From contig CAJNDS010002046.1 in NCBI GenBank assembly GCA_905221605.1, forward strand, positions 363,501-427,500: a stretch of 64,000 nt of DNA, read 5' to 3'. The notes under the pieces were generated by a model. It was not told the origin of the DNA and did no database searches. It saw only the letters and a program-made list of their open reading frames with translations. The position numbers and the translations under genes were made by a program. The stretch is from Symbiodinium natans. Lineage: Eukaryota; Sar; Dinophyceae; Suessiales; Symbiodiniaceae. Shown here one piece after another: positions 1 through 12,700 of the stretch; the stretch's first letter is position 1; each line of letters begins with the position of its first letter.

Positions 1-620
1 GCCTGGGCGGCGACTTGGAGTTGCGGCCAACTTTTTGATGGGCAACCATCGTATCCTAGCGGAACAAATGCAGCGATAAAGGCTGGCCAAACCCGAAAAA
101 GCTGAGCCCGGAACAGGCAGGCCCGTCGGACTCTACAAATAGGCGCTCCGCCCAGCTGTCCTCCGGCAATCCGATAGAATCCGATAGAGGTCTGTTTGCT
201 CCGGCCGAGGCGTGGACTGCTGGCAGTTGGGTTTCGCAGAGCTTAGGGTTTTTTGCGGGGCCAGTGCCTTAAGTTCCCGTAAGTTCCCAATAGCAAACGT
301 GCATAGTTGTTCTCCGCGCTTGCGTCTCCGAGAAAGGGCGTGCAAGAGTCAGTGAGATGCTGCCGGTGCTACCGCCCTCAGTGTACATTTAGTGCACGCG
401 CGCCGGGTTCTTACAGGTCAGCTCGCCACCTCTGTGTGCCAAAAAAGTGAGAGCCCTAAGCTCCAAGACCTTCCGCTGAAGCCCCAAAGCCTTTAAAACC
501 CTCAAGATACCGCAAAAGATATCATATAATCTGCGAAATATCTTATCTATATGTATATATATATGTGGCCGAGACCTTTAGGGTCTATTTCACGGCTGGT
601 TCTTCTTTCAGTAGTAGTGC

Positions 621-677
<57 letters not shown>
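621..677. repeat. AAT trinucleotide microsatellite
   Basis: A nearly pure AAT/TAA run of about 19 units. It is followed to about 810 by a decayed stretch of TAATAG and AGTAAT variants that looks like an older, mutated part of the same array. The leucine- and isoleucine-only open frames across it are artefacts of the repeat. Confidence 0.95.
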
Positions 678-685
<8 letters not shown>

Positions 686-889
686 TATTATGAGTATAAT
701 AATACTGACCGTAATTGTAATAGGAATAATAATAGTACTAGTAATAGTAATAGGAATAGGAATAGTAATAATACTAGTAATAGTATTAGTAGTAGTAACA
801 GTAATAGTGAAGGTTTGGTCTGTGTGTGCACCGGCGCCAGCAAGTGCAGCCATGTAGCTCTAGCACACTTTGAAGTAAGAGATAGACAA

Positions 890-3800
890 GTTGTTTCATA
901 GCCTGAAGAGGGGCGAAGGGCTCTCTCATTTCCGATTACGAGGTAGAGGTGAGCTATCTCATTTCTTAGAAACATAGAGGAGATCTCATTTCCACGACAG
1001 AGACATCTTTCACTCAGGAGAGAACGCAAGCTGTTTCATTTCCAAGAAAATAGAGGAGCTCTATCATGTCGCATTAGAAGTGAGAAGCTCTGCACTAAAA
1101 GATAGAAGGCATCGATTCGTTTCCCTTTTTCTTTTGCTTATCAAAGGGTCTTTTCATTTCGAACACAGGATTTCTTTCATGCCCTATAAGAAGGATCGAG
1201 GAGCTCTTTCATCTGAGAGATAGAAGAACGCATTCATGAAGTATACACGAGCTCATTTCTCGTCAAGAGGCAGAGGCGTGCCCAGCTCTACCATTACCTA
1301 ACTCTTACGTGAAATTTCTCTATCTCGCAATAGGTCATGAGAGACCTCCTTTTTCACGCTGCAGGAAATGAGAGAGTTCTCTTCTATGTCGATTTTCAGA
1401 AATAGCTTCGCAGCTTCTCTATCAATGAAGAGTTTTGAAGGCCACTCTGGGCCATTCTCTGTCCATCAAATGGGGCATGACATAACGCATCACTCGCTAT
1501 CGTTTACGTGATAGAGTTTCGCTATCTCTGAATAGGTCATCTGAAAGCTCCTCTGTATCTTTGCAGCAAGTGAAGGAGCTCCTTGCCTCTTCTGCAAGAG
1601 CCCTCCGCTTCCTATTTTGCAATGAGCAAGCTCTTTTATCTCCTCTGGTTCCTAATAGGTCATGAGCGGGCTTCCCTCTCTCCTTCTCTTTTAGGGGATA
1701 GAGGAGGTTTTTTCATGTTGCGTTAACAGCTAGAGGACATCATTTATATCCATTCTGTCATTTCGTATGAGAAGATACAGGAGCTCATTCATCTCCTAGT
1801 CAGAGATTGAAGAACTCGTTCACAAGAGATATAGATATAAGAAATCTCTCATACAATGTATAAGAGCTCTCTCATGTCCTACCTAGTTCATTTGCCGTCA
1901 CCAGCGCTCAGCTCTACCATTTCGTATCTTTTATATGACATAGCTTCTCTATCTCGCAATAGGTCATGAGAGACCTCCTCTTTCTTTTGCAGGAAATGAG
2001 AGAGGTCTCTATCTACCTTTTGTGAAAGAGCTCCCTTTGTTCAATCACAAGAACTCATTCATAGAAGCTGTAAGAGCTCTCGAATGTACTTTCTTGTTAA
2101 TTTCCCGTCGATAGGTAGAGGAGCTCACAGCTCTACCACATCCTACCCTTTACATGGAAGAGGCTCCTCTATCTCGTAGCGGGTCAAGAAAGATTGTCTC
2201 TATCTCTTTGCAGAACATTAGAGAGTCCTCTACCTACCTCTTGTGAAAGAGCTCCTTCACCTCAAAATCAAATGCCACAACTCGTCTATCTTTCACTGGG
2301 ACATGAGACAGCTCCATTGTGAATTTCTATTCAGAAATAGCTGCTTCTCTATCGATGAAGAAATCATGCGAGTAGCCGTTTATCGATGCATAAGAAATGA
2401 CATAGCTCTTCTACCTTTTTGCGACAGATCTCTTCTTTACCCGAAATGAAAGTTTGGAAGGCCATTCTCTATCCCTTGAATGGGGACACAACTCATCAGT
2501 CTCTATCGTTTACGTGAGAGAGTTTCGCTATCTCTGAACAGGTCATCTGAAAGCTCCTTTGTGTCTGCGCAGCAAGTGAAGGAGCTGCTTGCCTCTTCTG
2601 CAATAGCTCCTCCGCTTCCTATTTTGCAATGAGCAACCTCTTCTATCTCCTTTGGTTCCTATTTCTCGTTTGCCATCACTAGGCAGAGGAGCTCTCAGCT
2701 CTACCATGACCTATCTTTTACATGAAAGAGGCTTCTCTATCTCGTAACGGTTCATGGAGTCATGACAGATCTTCTCTATCTCTTTGCAAGAAAAGAGAGA
2801 GTGCTCTACCTACCTCGTGTGAAAGAGCTCCTCCACCTTGTGATCGAGAGTGACAGAACTCGTCTATCTTTCAATGGTGCATGAGCCAGGTTTTTTGTTT
2901 GTATTTGAGAAAAAGCTTGTCTACCCGTGATATAATAAGAAATGAATAGCTCTTCTACCTTTCTGTGACAGATCTCTCCTTTATTCGAAATGAAAGTCTG
3001 GAAGGCCATTCTCTATCCCTGAAATGGGGCATGACATAACTTTTCAATCTCTATCGTTTACGTGATCGAGTTTCGCTATCTCTGAATAGGTCATCTGAAA
3101 GCTCCTCTGTATCTTTGCAGCAAGTGAAGGAGCTCCTTGCCTCTTCTGCAAGAGCCCTCCGCTTCCTCTTTTGCAATGAGCAAGCTCTTTATCTCCTCTG
3201 TTTCCTAACAGGTCATGAGACAGCTCATTTCCACACTGTCATTTCGTATGCGAAGACACAGGAGCTCATTCATTTTCTATTCAGAGATTGAAAAACTCAT
3301 TCATAAGAAATGTATGAGAGTTCTCTCATGTCCTATCTAACTGATTTCCCGTCACTAGGCAGAGGAGTCCTCAGCTCTACCATTTCTTATCTTTATATGA
3401 CATAGCTTCTCTATCTCGCAATAATCAGGTCGTGAGAGACCTCCTCTTTCTTTTACAGGAAATGAGAGAGGTCTCTATCTACCCTTTGTGAAAGAGCTCC
3501 CTTTGTTCACTGGCAAGAACTCATTCATGAAAGCTATAAGAGTTCCCGTCGATAGGTAAAGGAGCTCACAGCTCTTCTATATCTTACCCTTTACATGAAA
3601 GAGGCTCTCTATCTCGTAGCGGGTCATGAAAGATCGTCTCTATCTCTTTGCCGGACATGAGAGAGTCCTCTACCTACCTCTTGTGAAAGAGCTCCCCCAC
3701 CTCGTAACGTACAAAGACAGAACTCGTCTATCTTTCAATGGGACATGATCCGTCTCTTTGGTTTTGGTTGAGAAAAGCTTCTCTATCCATGAAGCAAACA

Positions 3801-5995
3801 TGAGAGAAGCCGATTGTCTCTAGGCTGCTTATCGCTTCGTAGGAAATGACATAGCTCTTTTACCTTTTTGCGAGAGATCAACCCTAATTGAAGGTTTCGA
3901 AGGCCTATCCCTGAAATGGAGCGTCGCATAACTCATCAGTCTCTCTCGCTTACGTGAGACAGCATTTATTCTATTTCGTAACAGGTCATCTAAACGCTCT
4001 TCTATGCGTTTGTAGAAGTAGAAGAGCTCCTTGCCTCTTGTGCAAAAGCTCCTCCGCATCCTAAAGAGCAATGAGCAAGCTCTTCTATCTCCTCTCTCTT
4101 GAATAGGTCATGAGAGGGCTCCCCTCCCTCTGGTTGAGGGAATGACAGAGCTCCTCCGCCCCTTACGAAAGAGCCTTTCTCCTGCTTGAAAAGCTGCGGG
4201 CGGGTGCTCTGGCGCCTCGTAGGTTTGGGAGGGCTCCTTTTCACATCTTTATCTTTCCGACTCCGAGATATAGGAGCTCATTTTTTCGAAAGTGGTAGCA
4301 GAGATCTCTCATTTCCAAGAGATCTTTGTCACTCAGGGAGAAAGCAAGGTTTTGATTTCAAAGAAATGGAGGAGCTCTTTCATGTCCCATTAAGAGTGTG
4401 GAGCGCTCTCATTACGCATGAAAAGATTGATGACATGGATTCGTTACCATTCTTTAACTTTTCTCGAAGGGTCTTTTCTTTTCATATGCAGGATCTCTTT
4501 CATTTCCTATGAGAAGATAGAGGAGCTCTTTCATCTCAAAGATAGAAGAATGCATTCATAAACGGTATAAGAGCTCTCCCATGAACTATATCTCATCGTA
4601 GGGGGCATAGGAGTCTTAGGGGGCTCAGGATTCGCGTGCAGGGTGTAAGGTTTATAGGGCTACGGGAATTTAATGGAGGGTGTATTTGTGTAGTCTGCCT
4701 ATTACCGTAACCAACCCGTGACATAACCCAGAGCCATTACTTGCAAGACTGCTTCTTGAAAGCAAGAGCGCTAGTGTCTAACCATTGTACATTCCTACAT
4801 GAGATACCACACCACATCTTGAAAACACCTCTTTCTCCAAGGGTTTACTGGGGCATTAAGGAACAAGAACGTGATGGTTTCAGCACCAAAGTAAGGGAAT
4901 AGCAAAGGGTTTCCAGGGAAAACTTCCCTGATGCAACCGGTCTCTATCTCACAAGAGGTCATGAGAGACCTCCTGTATCACATTGCAGGAATGAGAGAGT
5001 TCTCCACCATGTTTGTTTTCCGAAATAGCTTCTCTATCAATGAAGAGTTTTGAAGGTCGCCCTGGGCCATTCTCTGTCCGATAAATGAGACATGACATAA
5101 CTCATTAGTCTCTATTAAGAGAGTCTCTATCTCTACGTGATCGAGTTTCGCTATCTCTGAATATACGTCGTCTGAAAGCTCCTCTGTGTCTTTGTAGCAA
5201 GTGAAGGAGCTCCTTGCCTCTTCTGCAAGAGCTCCTCCGCTTCCCCTTTTGCAATGAGCAAGCTCTTCTATCTCCTCTGGTTCCTAACAGGTCATGACTT
5301 CTGCAAGAGCTCCTCCTCTTGATATTTTGCAATGAGCAAGCTCTTCTATCTCCTAATAGGTCAGAGAGGGCTTCCCTCTCTCCCACTCTTGTAGGGGATA
5401 GAGGAGCTTTTTCTTGATGCGTTAAAAGCTCGAGGGCATCGTTCATTTCCTGTCTGTCATTACGTATGAGAAGAGACAGGAGCTCATTCATCTCCTAATC
5501 AGAGATTGAAGAACTCCTTCAGGAGAGCTCTCTCATATCCTATCCTTTTGGTTCCCCGTCACTAGGTCCCTAGGTAGAGGAGCTCTCAGCGTCTCAGCTC
5601 TACCGTTTGCTACCTTCTACGTGGCAGAGCTTCTTTATCTCGCAATAGGTCATGAAAGACTTTCCAGCAAATGAGAGAGTTCTCTACTTTACCGCTTGCG
5701 AAAGAGCTCCCCTTTTTCAATGACAAGAATTCACTCATACAAGCTACAAGAGCACTCTAATGTCCTGTCTTGCTCATTTCCCGTCAATGGGTAGACGAGC
5801 TCGCAGCTCTACCGTTTCCTACCCTTTACATGAAAGAGGCTCCTCTATCTCGTAGCGGGTCATGAAAGATCGTCTCTATCTCTTTGCCGGACATGAGAGA
5901 GTCCTCTACCTACCTCTTGTGAAAGAGCTCCCCCACCTCGCAACGTACAAAGACACAACTCGTCTATCTTTCAATGGGACGTGATTCTCCTTTGC
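890..5995. repeat. Degenerate GAGCTC-rich complex repeat field
   Basis: About 5 kb of diverged, interleaved repeats with recurring words such as gaggagctc, tctctatctcgcaatagg, gtcatgagagacctcct and gaaggagctccttgcctctt. The last word recurs near 1,572, 2,578 (variant), 3,126, 4,021 (variant) and 5,202, so there is higher-order structure of roughly 0.5-1.2 kb. Many 50-70 bp segments end in GAGCTC with a pyrimidine-rich arm. No open frame stands out or resembles a known protein. It looks like an old, mutated satellite field. Confidence 0.85.
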
Positions 5996-7017
5996 TTTTG
6001 GTAAGCCCGAACGACTACCGGAATTAACTTCTTGCATTTCTTGTTGTTCTCACAGACAGGAAGAAGTTACGGAAATTAATGAATTGTGAATTTCTTTAAT
6101 TTGTTTTCATTAATCTCGCAAGCCCGAACAGCTGCCGGAATTAGTTTCATGAATTTCATTAATTTCTTTAATTTCTTTGATTTCTTTATTGTTTGAATTT
6201 TAAAGAAATTAATTGATTTCTTTAATTTCTTTAATTTCGCACAGAGAGGCCCAGAAATTAAAGAAATTAATGAAATTCATTAATTTCTTTAATTTCTTTA
6301 ATTTCTCACAGAGAGGCCCCGAAATTAAAGAAATTAATGAAATTGATTAATTTCTTTAATTTCTTTAATTTTCTCACAGAGAGGCCCAGAAATTAAAGAA
6401 ATTAAAGAAATTAAAGAAATTAATTAATTTCATTAATTTCTTTAATTTCTTTAATTTCATTAATTTCTTTTAATTAGTCTCGCAAGCCCGAACGGCTGCC
6501 TGAATTAATTTCTTTAATTTCTTTTTTATTTCTTTAATTTCTTTAATTTCTCACAGAGAGACCCAGAAATTAAAGAAATTAAAGAAATTAATTGGGGGAG
6601 CCCACCCGGCTCACGGGACTAATTTAAACTAGAAGACGATTGGCCCGAAAGCATCGATTTGCGGTGCGTTGAGTACTACACAGGGGTTTCAAGGGAAAAC
6701 TTCCCTGAAACAATCGGGGCCAAAAAAAAGCGCAACAGGGAAACATCAGGGAAATTTTAAGTTACGCTTTGGGTGGAGGCGTTGCCTGCAGGACAGCTCA
6801 TGACCGATTGCTTGTAGTCCTGAAATTCTGTCTGCTTGCTCTGCGAAATTGTTTAGGGAGTAAGGGGGCTTCGACAGCTTAGGGAGCTTACGGGACTTAA
6901 GGAGGCTTGGCGGGCTCAGGGGGCCTGGGGAGCTTCGGGGCCTTAGGAAGTGTAGGGGGCTTGGGAGTCTTAGAGAACTTGGGATTCTTAGAGGGCCTGG
7001 AGGCCGTAGGAGTCTTT

Positions 7018-7062
7018 GAGCGTTTAGGGTTTAGGGTTTAGAGTTTAGGGTTCAGGGTTTAG
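7018..7062. repeat. Interstitial TTTAGGG repeats
   Basis: A short run of TTTAGGG units with variants (TTTAGAG, TTCAGGG), repeated in copy 2 near 20,116-20,160. TTTAGGG is the plant/dinoflagellate-type telomere repeat. Here it is internal and degenerate, so it is not a chromosome end. Confidence 0.8.
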
Positions 7063-8316
7063 GGAAAATGGTTTGTTTAGAGAGGGTGTATTTACATAGT
7101 CTGCCTATGAACGTAGCAAACTCGTGACACACATTACATGCAAAACAGCTTCTTGAAAATTAGAGCGCTAGTACCAAGCCATTGTACACACAACTATATG
7201 AAAAATCCTTCCTACATCTTGAAGGCGTCCCTTTCTTTAAGGGATGAATGGGGAAATTAAGGGAAAGAAAGGGTGATGGTTTCAGCACGAAAGTAAGGGG
7301 ATAGAAAAGGGAACGCGATAAAGATGCACGAAGGCTTAAAGAGGCCCAGAAAATCAAGAAATTAAAGAGGATGGCTAATTGCTTGAATTTCTCTAATTTC
7401 TCACAGAGAGGCTTAGCAATTAAAAAGCCAGAGAAATTAATTAATTTCATTACTTTCTTTAATTTCTTTTAGTTAGTCTCGCAACCCCACGCGGCTACCG
7501 GATGTTTTTTGTTAATTTCTTTAATTTCTCACAGAGAGGCCTAGAAAATAAAGAAATTACAAAAATTAATTACCCGGCTCACGGGATTAGTTTAAATAAA
7601 AGAAATTAATGAAATTGATCAAATTAAAGAAATTGATTAATGTATTTAGTTTCTTTGATTTCTCACAGATAGGCTCTGAAAGTAGAGAAACTACAGAAAC
7701 TAATTTCATTAATTTCTCACAGAGAGGCCCAGAAATTAAAGAAATTAATGAAATTAATTAATTTCTTTAATTTCTTTAATTTCTCACATAGAGGCCCAGA
7801 AATTTGAGAAATTAAAGAAATTAATGAATTTCATTAATTTCATTAATTTCATTAATTTCTTTAATTTCTTTAATTTCATTAATTTCTTTTAATTAGTCTC
7901 GCAAGCCCGAAGGGCTACCGGAATTAATTTCTTTAATTTCTTTAATTTCTCACAGAGAGGCCCAGAAATTAAAGAAATTAAAGAAATTAATTGGGGGCCC
8001 CCCCCCGGCTCACGGGACTAATTAAAATAAATTAAAGAAATTAATGAAATTAATGAAATTAAAGAAATTAATTAATTTCTTTAATTTCTTTAATTTCGCA
8101 CAGAGAGGCCCAGAAATTAAAGAAATTAATGAAATTATTAATTTCTTTAATTTCTTTAATTTCTCACAGAGAGGCCCAGAAATTAAAGAAATTAATGAAA
8201 TTAATTAATTTCTTTAATTTCTTTAATTTCTCACAGAGAGGCCCAGAAATTAAAGAAATTAAAGAAATTAATTAATTTCATTAATTTCTTTAATTTCTTT
8301 AATTTCTTAATTTCTT

Positions 8317-8454
8317 TTAATTAGTCTCGCAAGCCCGAAGGGCTACCGGAATTAATTTCTTTAATTTCTTTAATTTCTCACAGAGAGGCCCAGAAATTAA
8401 AGAAATTAAAGAAATTAATTGGGGTAGCCCCCCCGGCTCACGGGACTAATTAAA
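8317..8454. repeat. Representative foldback module within the satellite
   Basis: One clean example of the GC-containing module. The outer ends TTTTAATTAGTCTCG and CGGGACTAATTAAAA are inverted repeats with 14 of 15 positions matching. Inside the left end, AGCCCGAAGGGCT forms its own 5-bp stem with a GAA loop. The centre is the TTAATTTCTTTAATTTC stem around the CACAGAGAGGCCC spacer. The whole ~138-bp unit is foldback (MITE-like) in layout, although I see no consistent target-site duplication. Confidence 0.6.
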
Positions 8455-10429
8455 ATAAATTAAAGAAATTAATGAAATTAATGAAATTAAAGAAATTAAT
8501 TAATTTCTTTAATTTCTTTAATTTCGCACAGAGAGGCCCAGAAATTAAAGAAATTAATGAAATTATTTAATTTCTTTAATTTCTCACGGAGAGGCCCAGA
8601 AATTAAAGAAATTAATGAAATTAATTAATTTCTTTAATTTCTTTAATTTCTCACAGAGAGGCCCAGAAATTAAAGAAATTAAAGAAATTAATTGGGGGGC
8701 CCCCCCCGGCTCACGGGACTAATTAAAATAAATTAAAGAAATTAATGAAATTAATGAAATTAAAGAAATTAATTGATTTCTTTAATTTCTTTAATTTCGC
8801 ACAGAGAGGCCCAGAAAATAAAGAAATTAATGAAATTAAGTAATTTCTTTAATTTCTTTAATTTCTCACAGAGAGGCCCCGAAATTAAAGAAATTAATGA
8901 AATTAATTAATTTCTTTAATTTCTTTAATTTTTCACAGAGAGGCCCAGAAATTAAAGAAATTAAAGAAATTAATTAATTTCATTAATTTCTTTAATTTCT
9001 TTAATTTCATTAATTCCTTTTAATTAGTCTCGCAAGCCCGAAGGGCTACCGGAATTAATTTCTTTAATTTCTTTAATTTCTCACAGAGAGGCCCAGAAAT
9101 TAAAGAAATTAAAGAAATTAATTGGGGGGGCCCCCCCGGCTCACGGGACTAATTAAAATAAATTAAAGAAATTAATGAAATTAATGAAATTAAAGAAATT
9201 AATTAATTTCTTTAATTTCTTTAATTTCGCACAGAGAGGCCCAGAAATTAAAGAAATTAATGAAATTTATCAATTTCTTTAATTTCTTTAATTTCTCACA
9301 GAGAGGCCCAGAAATTAAAGAAATTAATGAAATTGATTAATTTCTTTAATTTCTTTAATTTCTCACAGACAGGCCCAGAAATTAAAGAAATTAAAGAAAT
9401 TAATTGATTTCATTAATTTCTTTAATTTCTTTAATTTCTTTAATTTCTTTTAATTAGTCTCGCAAGCCCGAAGGGCTACCGGAATTAATTTCTTTAATTT
9501 CTTTAATTTCTCACAGAGAGGCACAGAAATTAAAGAAATTAATTGGGGTAGCCCCCCCGGCTCACGGGACTAATTAAAATAAATTAAAGAAATTAATGAA
9601 ATTAATGAAATTAAAGAAATTAATTAATTTCTTTAATTTCTTTAATTTCTTTAATTTCGCACAGAGAGGCCCAGAAATTAAAGAAATTAATGAAATTATT
9701 TAATTTCTTTAATTTCTTTAATTTCTCACAGAGAGGCCCGGAAATTAAAGAAATTAATGAAATTAATTAATTTCTTTAATTTCTTTAATTTCTCACAGAG
9801 AGGCCCAGAAATTAAAGAAATTAAAGAAATTAATTAATTTCATGAATTTCTTTAATTTCATTAATATCTTTAATTTCTTTTAATTAGTCTCGCAAGCCCG
9901 AAGGGCTACCTGAATTAATTTCTTTAATTTCTTGAATTTCTCACAGAGAGGCCCAGAAATTAAAGAAATTAAAGAAATTAATTGGGGGAGCCCCCCCGGC
10001 TCACGGGACTAATTAAAATAAATTAAAGAAATTAATGAAATTAATGAAATTAATGAAATTAAAGAAATTAATTAATTTCTTTAATTTCTTTAATTTCGCA
10101 CAGAGAGGCCCAGAAATTAAAGAAATTAATGAAATTAATTAATTTCTTTAATTTCATTTATTTCCCTAAGAGAGCCCCAGAAATTAAAGAAATTAAAGAA
10201 ATTAATAGGTAAATAAATTAAATTCCTCATACAAGTGATATACGTGAAATGGACCCAAAAGGTCCCTCTCACATATATATATATATATATATGTGGGGCG
10301 CCCAAGAAGAGACAATGACTTCGAGAAAATGGTTACATGTTATAGAAGGGTTAGGCGATGAAGAAAGCATCAGGGCACGTGCAGTCCCGACGATGCTCAG
10401 CTTCATCCTACAGCCTAAAGCTTCGGGTG

Positions 10430-12560
10430 TGGGGTTTAGGGTTTAGGGTGTTGGGTTTAGAGTTTGGGGCTTGGGGTTTAGGGTGCAGGGTCTAGGTAAA
10501 CCCCTGAGCCATATAGCAGGGGTCCGGCCGCTTGAACGACTCCACTTACGAGGGTACGAGGGTCCCCCTCTCATTTCCCTCCTCCTCTCCCGCCCCTAAA
10601 CCCCCAAACCCTAAGCCCTAAATCCTACTACCCCAAGTCCTAAACCCCAAGATAGGGTCGGAGGGTTCAGGGTTTAGGATTGTTGTTTCGGACTGGTCGT
10701 TGTGGGGTTTTGAGCTTTCTTTTTGTGTCTTTGGGTAGGGCTTGATATAGGCACCCTGTAGATTGCCCTATAAACCCCCTTGCGCGCTCCGGAAGCGGTC
10801 TAAACGCGGCTTTTTTAGGGTACAGGGTTTAGGGTTTATTTCGGGTTTAAGGTTTAGGGTTCGCGGTATTGGTGCTTGGGTTAGGGTTTAGGGCTCCCCC
10901 CCCCCCCCCCCCCCAAAAGCGCCGCAATCAGCTCGCTGTGAATTTCGGGCCCCTAAACCCTAAACCCTAAACCCTTTTTGGCCTGTCAACCACAAGGGAT
11001 GGCGTGGCCGCGTCTAAGGCATAAGTCCTTGGTTCAGGCCCTTTCAGGTGTGATCACTTTGTGTCTTGAGATCCCTAAACCCTACACCCTAAACCCTAAA
11101 CCCACGCGCCTATATCCGAAGGATGGGAAGGGCTGGGTGTGCGAGCGCACCAAAACGGACTTCTCCAAGCTTGCGATTGAGTGCCTGCCTTGGCTTCTGG
11201 AGTTTGCTTTGTGGGTTTTTGGTGTTGTTTTTAGGGTTTGGGGCTTTTAGGATTTAGGGTTTAGGGTTTTAGGGTTCTAGATCTTTTAGGGTTTTAGGAT
11301 TTTAGACGCAGGGGCCGGGGGATTCTAAAGAGACGTTTGACATTCTTAGGTCGTTCAGGGTTTAGGGTTTAGGGTACCACTCCGAAGTTTTTAGGTTATA
11401 GAATTCTAAGACCTCAGCTATTGCGTGAAGAGCCGGCATGAAAGCATCTCGAAGGATCTATAACCCTAAGTTCTAAACCCTTTCCTTTAATGGGATTATA
11501 GGACCCCCCCTCCCCCCCCCCCGCCCCCCGATTATAGTCCCAATTAAGGACTGTTAGCATGTCGGGGGAACATCCCAACCTAAACCCTACACCCCTTACG
11601 CCGTCTTAGCTTCGGCAACCTCATCCCTAAAGGCGAAGACCCAAACGATAACACCCTAAACATGTCCAAGCCCTGAATCCTAAACCCTACGCTTAGTTTT
11701 TGCTTAGTAACCCCTCAAAGTACCTAGAATGACCTTATAAGAAAGAGCATTCTCGTTTTTGGGGGGTTCTTACGCAAGTAGTAGTACACCCCAAACTTTT
11801 TTTTTGGGGGGGGGAGGGGTTTAGGGTTTATGCGTTTAGGGTTTGAGGGGGTTTGGGGTTTTGGGGTTTTAGGGGTTCGTGGTTTTAGGGTTTTGGGTTT
11901 ACAGAGCTTATAGTGTTTGGGCTGAGGATATTTGGAAGAAATTCGAGAAGAGGCCACGACCCCTGAACCCTCAACCCGAAACCCTAAACCCTTAGCCCTA
12001 AACCCTAAACTCTGAGCCCTGAACCGAAAACCAGGATTAGGGCTTAGGGTTTTAGCTTTAGGGTTTAGGCTTTAGGGTTTAGGCTTTAGGGTTTAGGGTG
12101 TAGGGTTTAGGGTTTAGGGTTTAGGGTTTTTAGAACTAAGGCCGTGCGGTACTGCTGAAGACCTTATCGAGGAGATGGAGGACGCAGTGCTGTTTTGTCT
12201 TTTCTTTGGTTTTTTCTAGCGGATTGCGGCCCGAGTGTTTCGGGGTTTGGGGTTCAGGGGTTAAGTACCCTAAACCCTAAACCCTAAACCCTAAACTCTA
12301 AGCACTTATAAGGAGCTTCAGAGACCTGTTGGCGGGCCAGGGTCTGAGGCCTCGTGGTTCCAGCACTGGTCCTCATTGAGATTGAAGGGGGGGGGGGTTA
12401 GGGTCTAACGTATAGCGCGTGCGCGTGCGGATTTAGGATTCAGGGTTGAGGGCTTAGGGTTTGTGATTTTAGGGTTTAGGGTTTACGGTTTGGACCTACC
12501 ACAGCGGCCAGAACAATTACTAGTGGCGTTCCCTTATGGTCCCTATATAGTTATGCTTCA
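10430..12560. repeat. Telomere-like repeat zone between the two large copies
   Basis: Many short runs of TTTAGGG and of its complement CCCTAAA are dispersed through otherwise unique sequence. Examples are 10,433-10,450, 10,955-10,975, 11,070-11,100, 11,240-11,270, 11,355-11,375, about 11,970-12,130 and 12,270-12,300. Both orientations occur, so this is not a simple telomere tract. The zone looks subtelomere-like or like a site where telomeric DNA was inserted repeatedly. C tracts (10,896-10,914, about 11,507-11,530) and G tracts accompany it. No gene is recognised. Confidence 0.85.
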
Positions 12561-12600
12561 ATTACCCCCCCCCCCCAAAAAAAAAAAAAAAAAAAAAAAA

Positions 12601-12700
12601 NNNNNNNNNNNNNNNNNNNNNNNNNNNNNNNNNNNNNNNNNNNNNNNNNNNNNNNNNNNNNNNNNNNNNNNNNNNNNNNNNNNNNNNNNNNNNNNNNNNN
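12601..12700. other. Assembly gap (100 N)
   Basis: Exactly 100 N, preceded by a poly-C/poly-A run (12,566-12,600). This is the usual arbitrary scaffolding gap, so the true distance and even the adjacency of the two sides are not established by sequence. Confidence 0.99.

Larger units (their letters stand above)
6009..10212. repeat. AT-rich hairpin satellite array (copy 1)
   Basis: The array consists of blocks of TTAATTTCTTTAATTTCT and the exact complement AGAAATTAAAGAAATTAA, separated by a conserved spacer, CACAGAGAGGCCC. Each block of about 70-75 bp can therefore fold into a long perfect stem. Every ~430 bp (sometimes ~700 bp) a GC-containing module appears, with AGTCTCGCAAGCCCGAAGGG and CCCCGGCTCACGGGACTAAT. 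Between about 6,600 and 7,350 the array is broken by unique sequence that includes a short TTTAGGG cluster (7,018-7,060). No coding potential is seen. Confidence 0.95.
1..10292. repeat. Large segmental duplication, copy 1 (left end cut by window)
   Basis: The sequence from base 1 recurs almost base for base from 12,941. The offset is 12,940 at first, 13,092 after a 152-bp internal duplication present only in copy 2, and 13,902 at the right end because the satellite is longer in copy 2. The right edge lies in a TA dinucleotide run near 10,271-10,292, after which the two flanks differ completely. Only scattered substitutions and small indels separate the copies. Bases 1-600 and 680-890 are unique-looking DNA with no recognisable gene. 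The short reading frames here occur identically in both copies and resemble no protein family, so I do not call them genes. Confidence 0.95.

Noticed and set aside
608-1029. Leucine/isoleucine-rich open frames on the minus strand
   Set aside because: They are translations of the AAT microsatellite and its decayed flank; the same occurs in copy 2.
11970-12130. True telomere end
   Set aside because: The TTTAGGG units are degenerate, occur in both orientations and are followed by further sequence.
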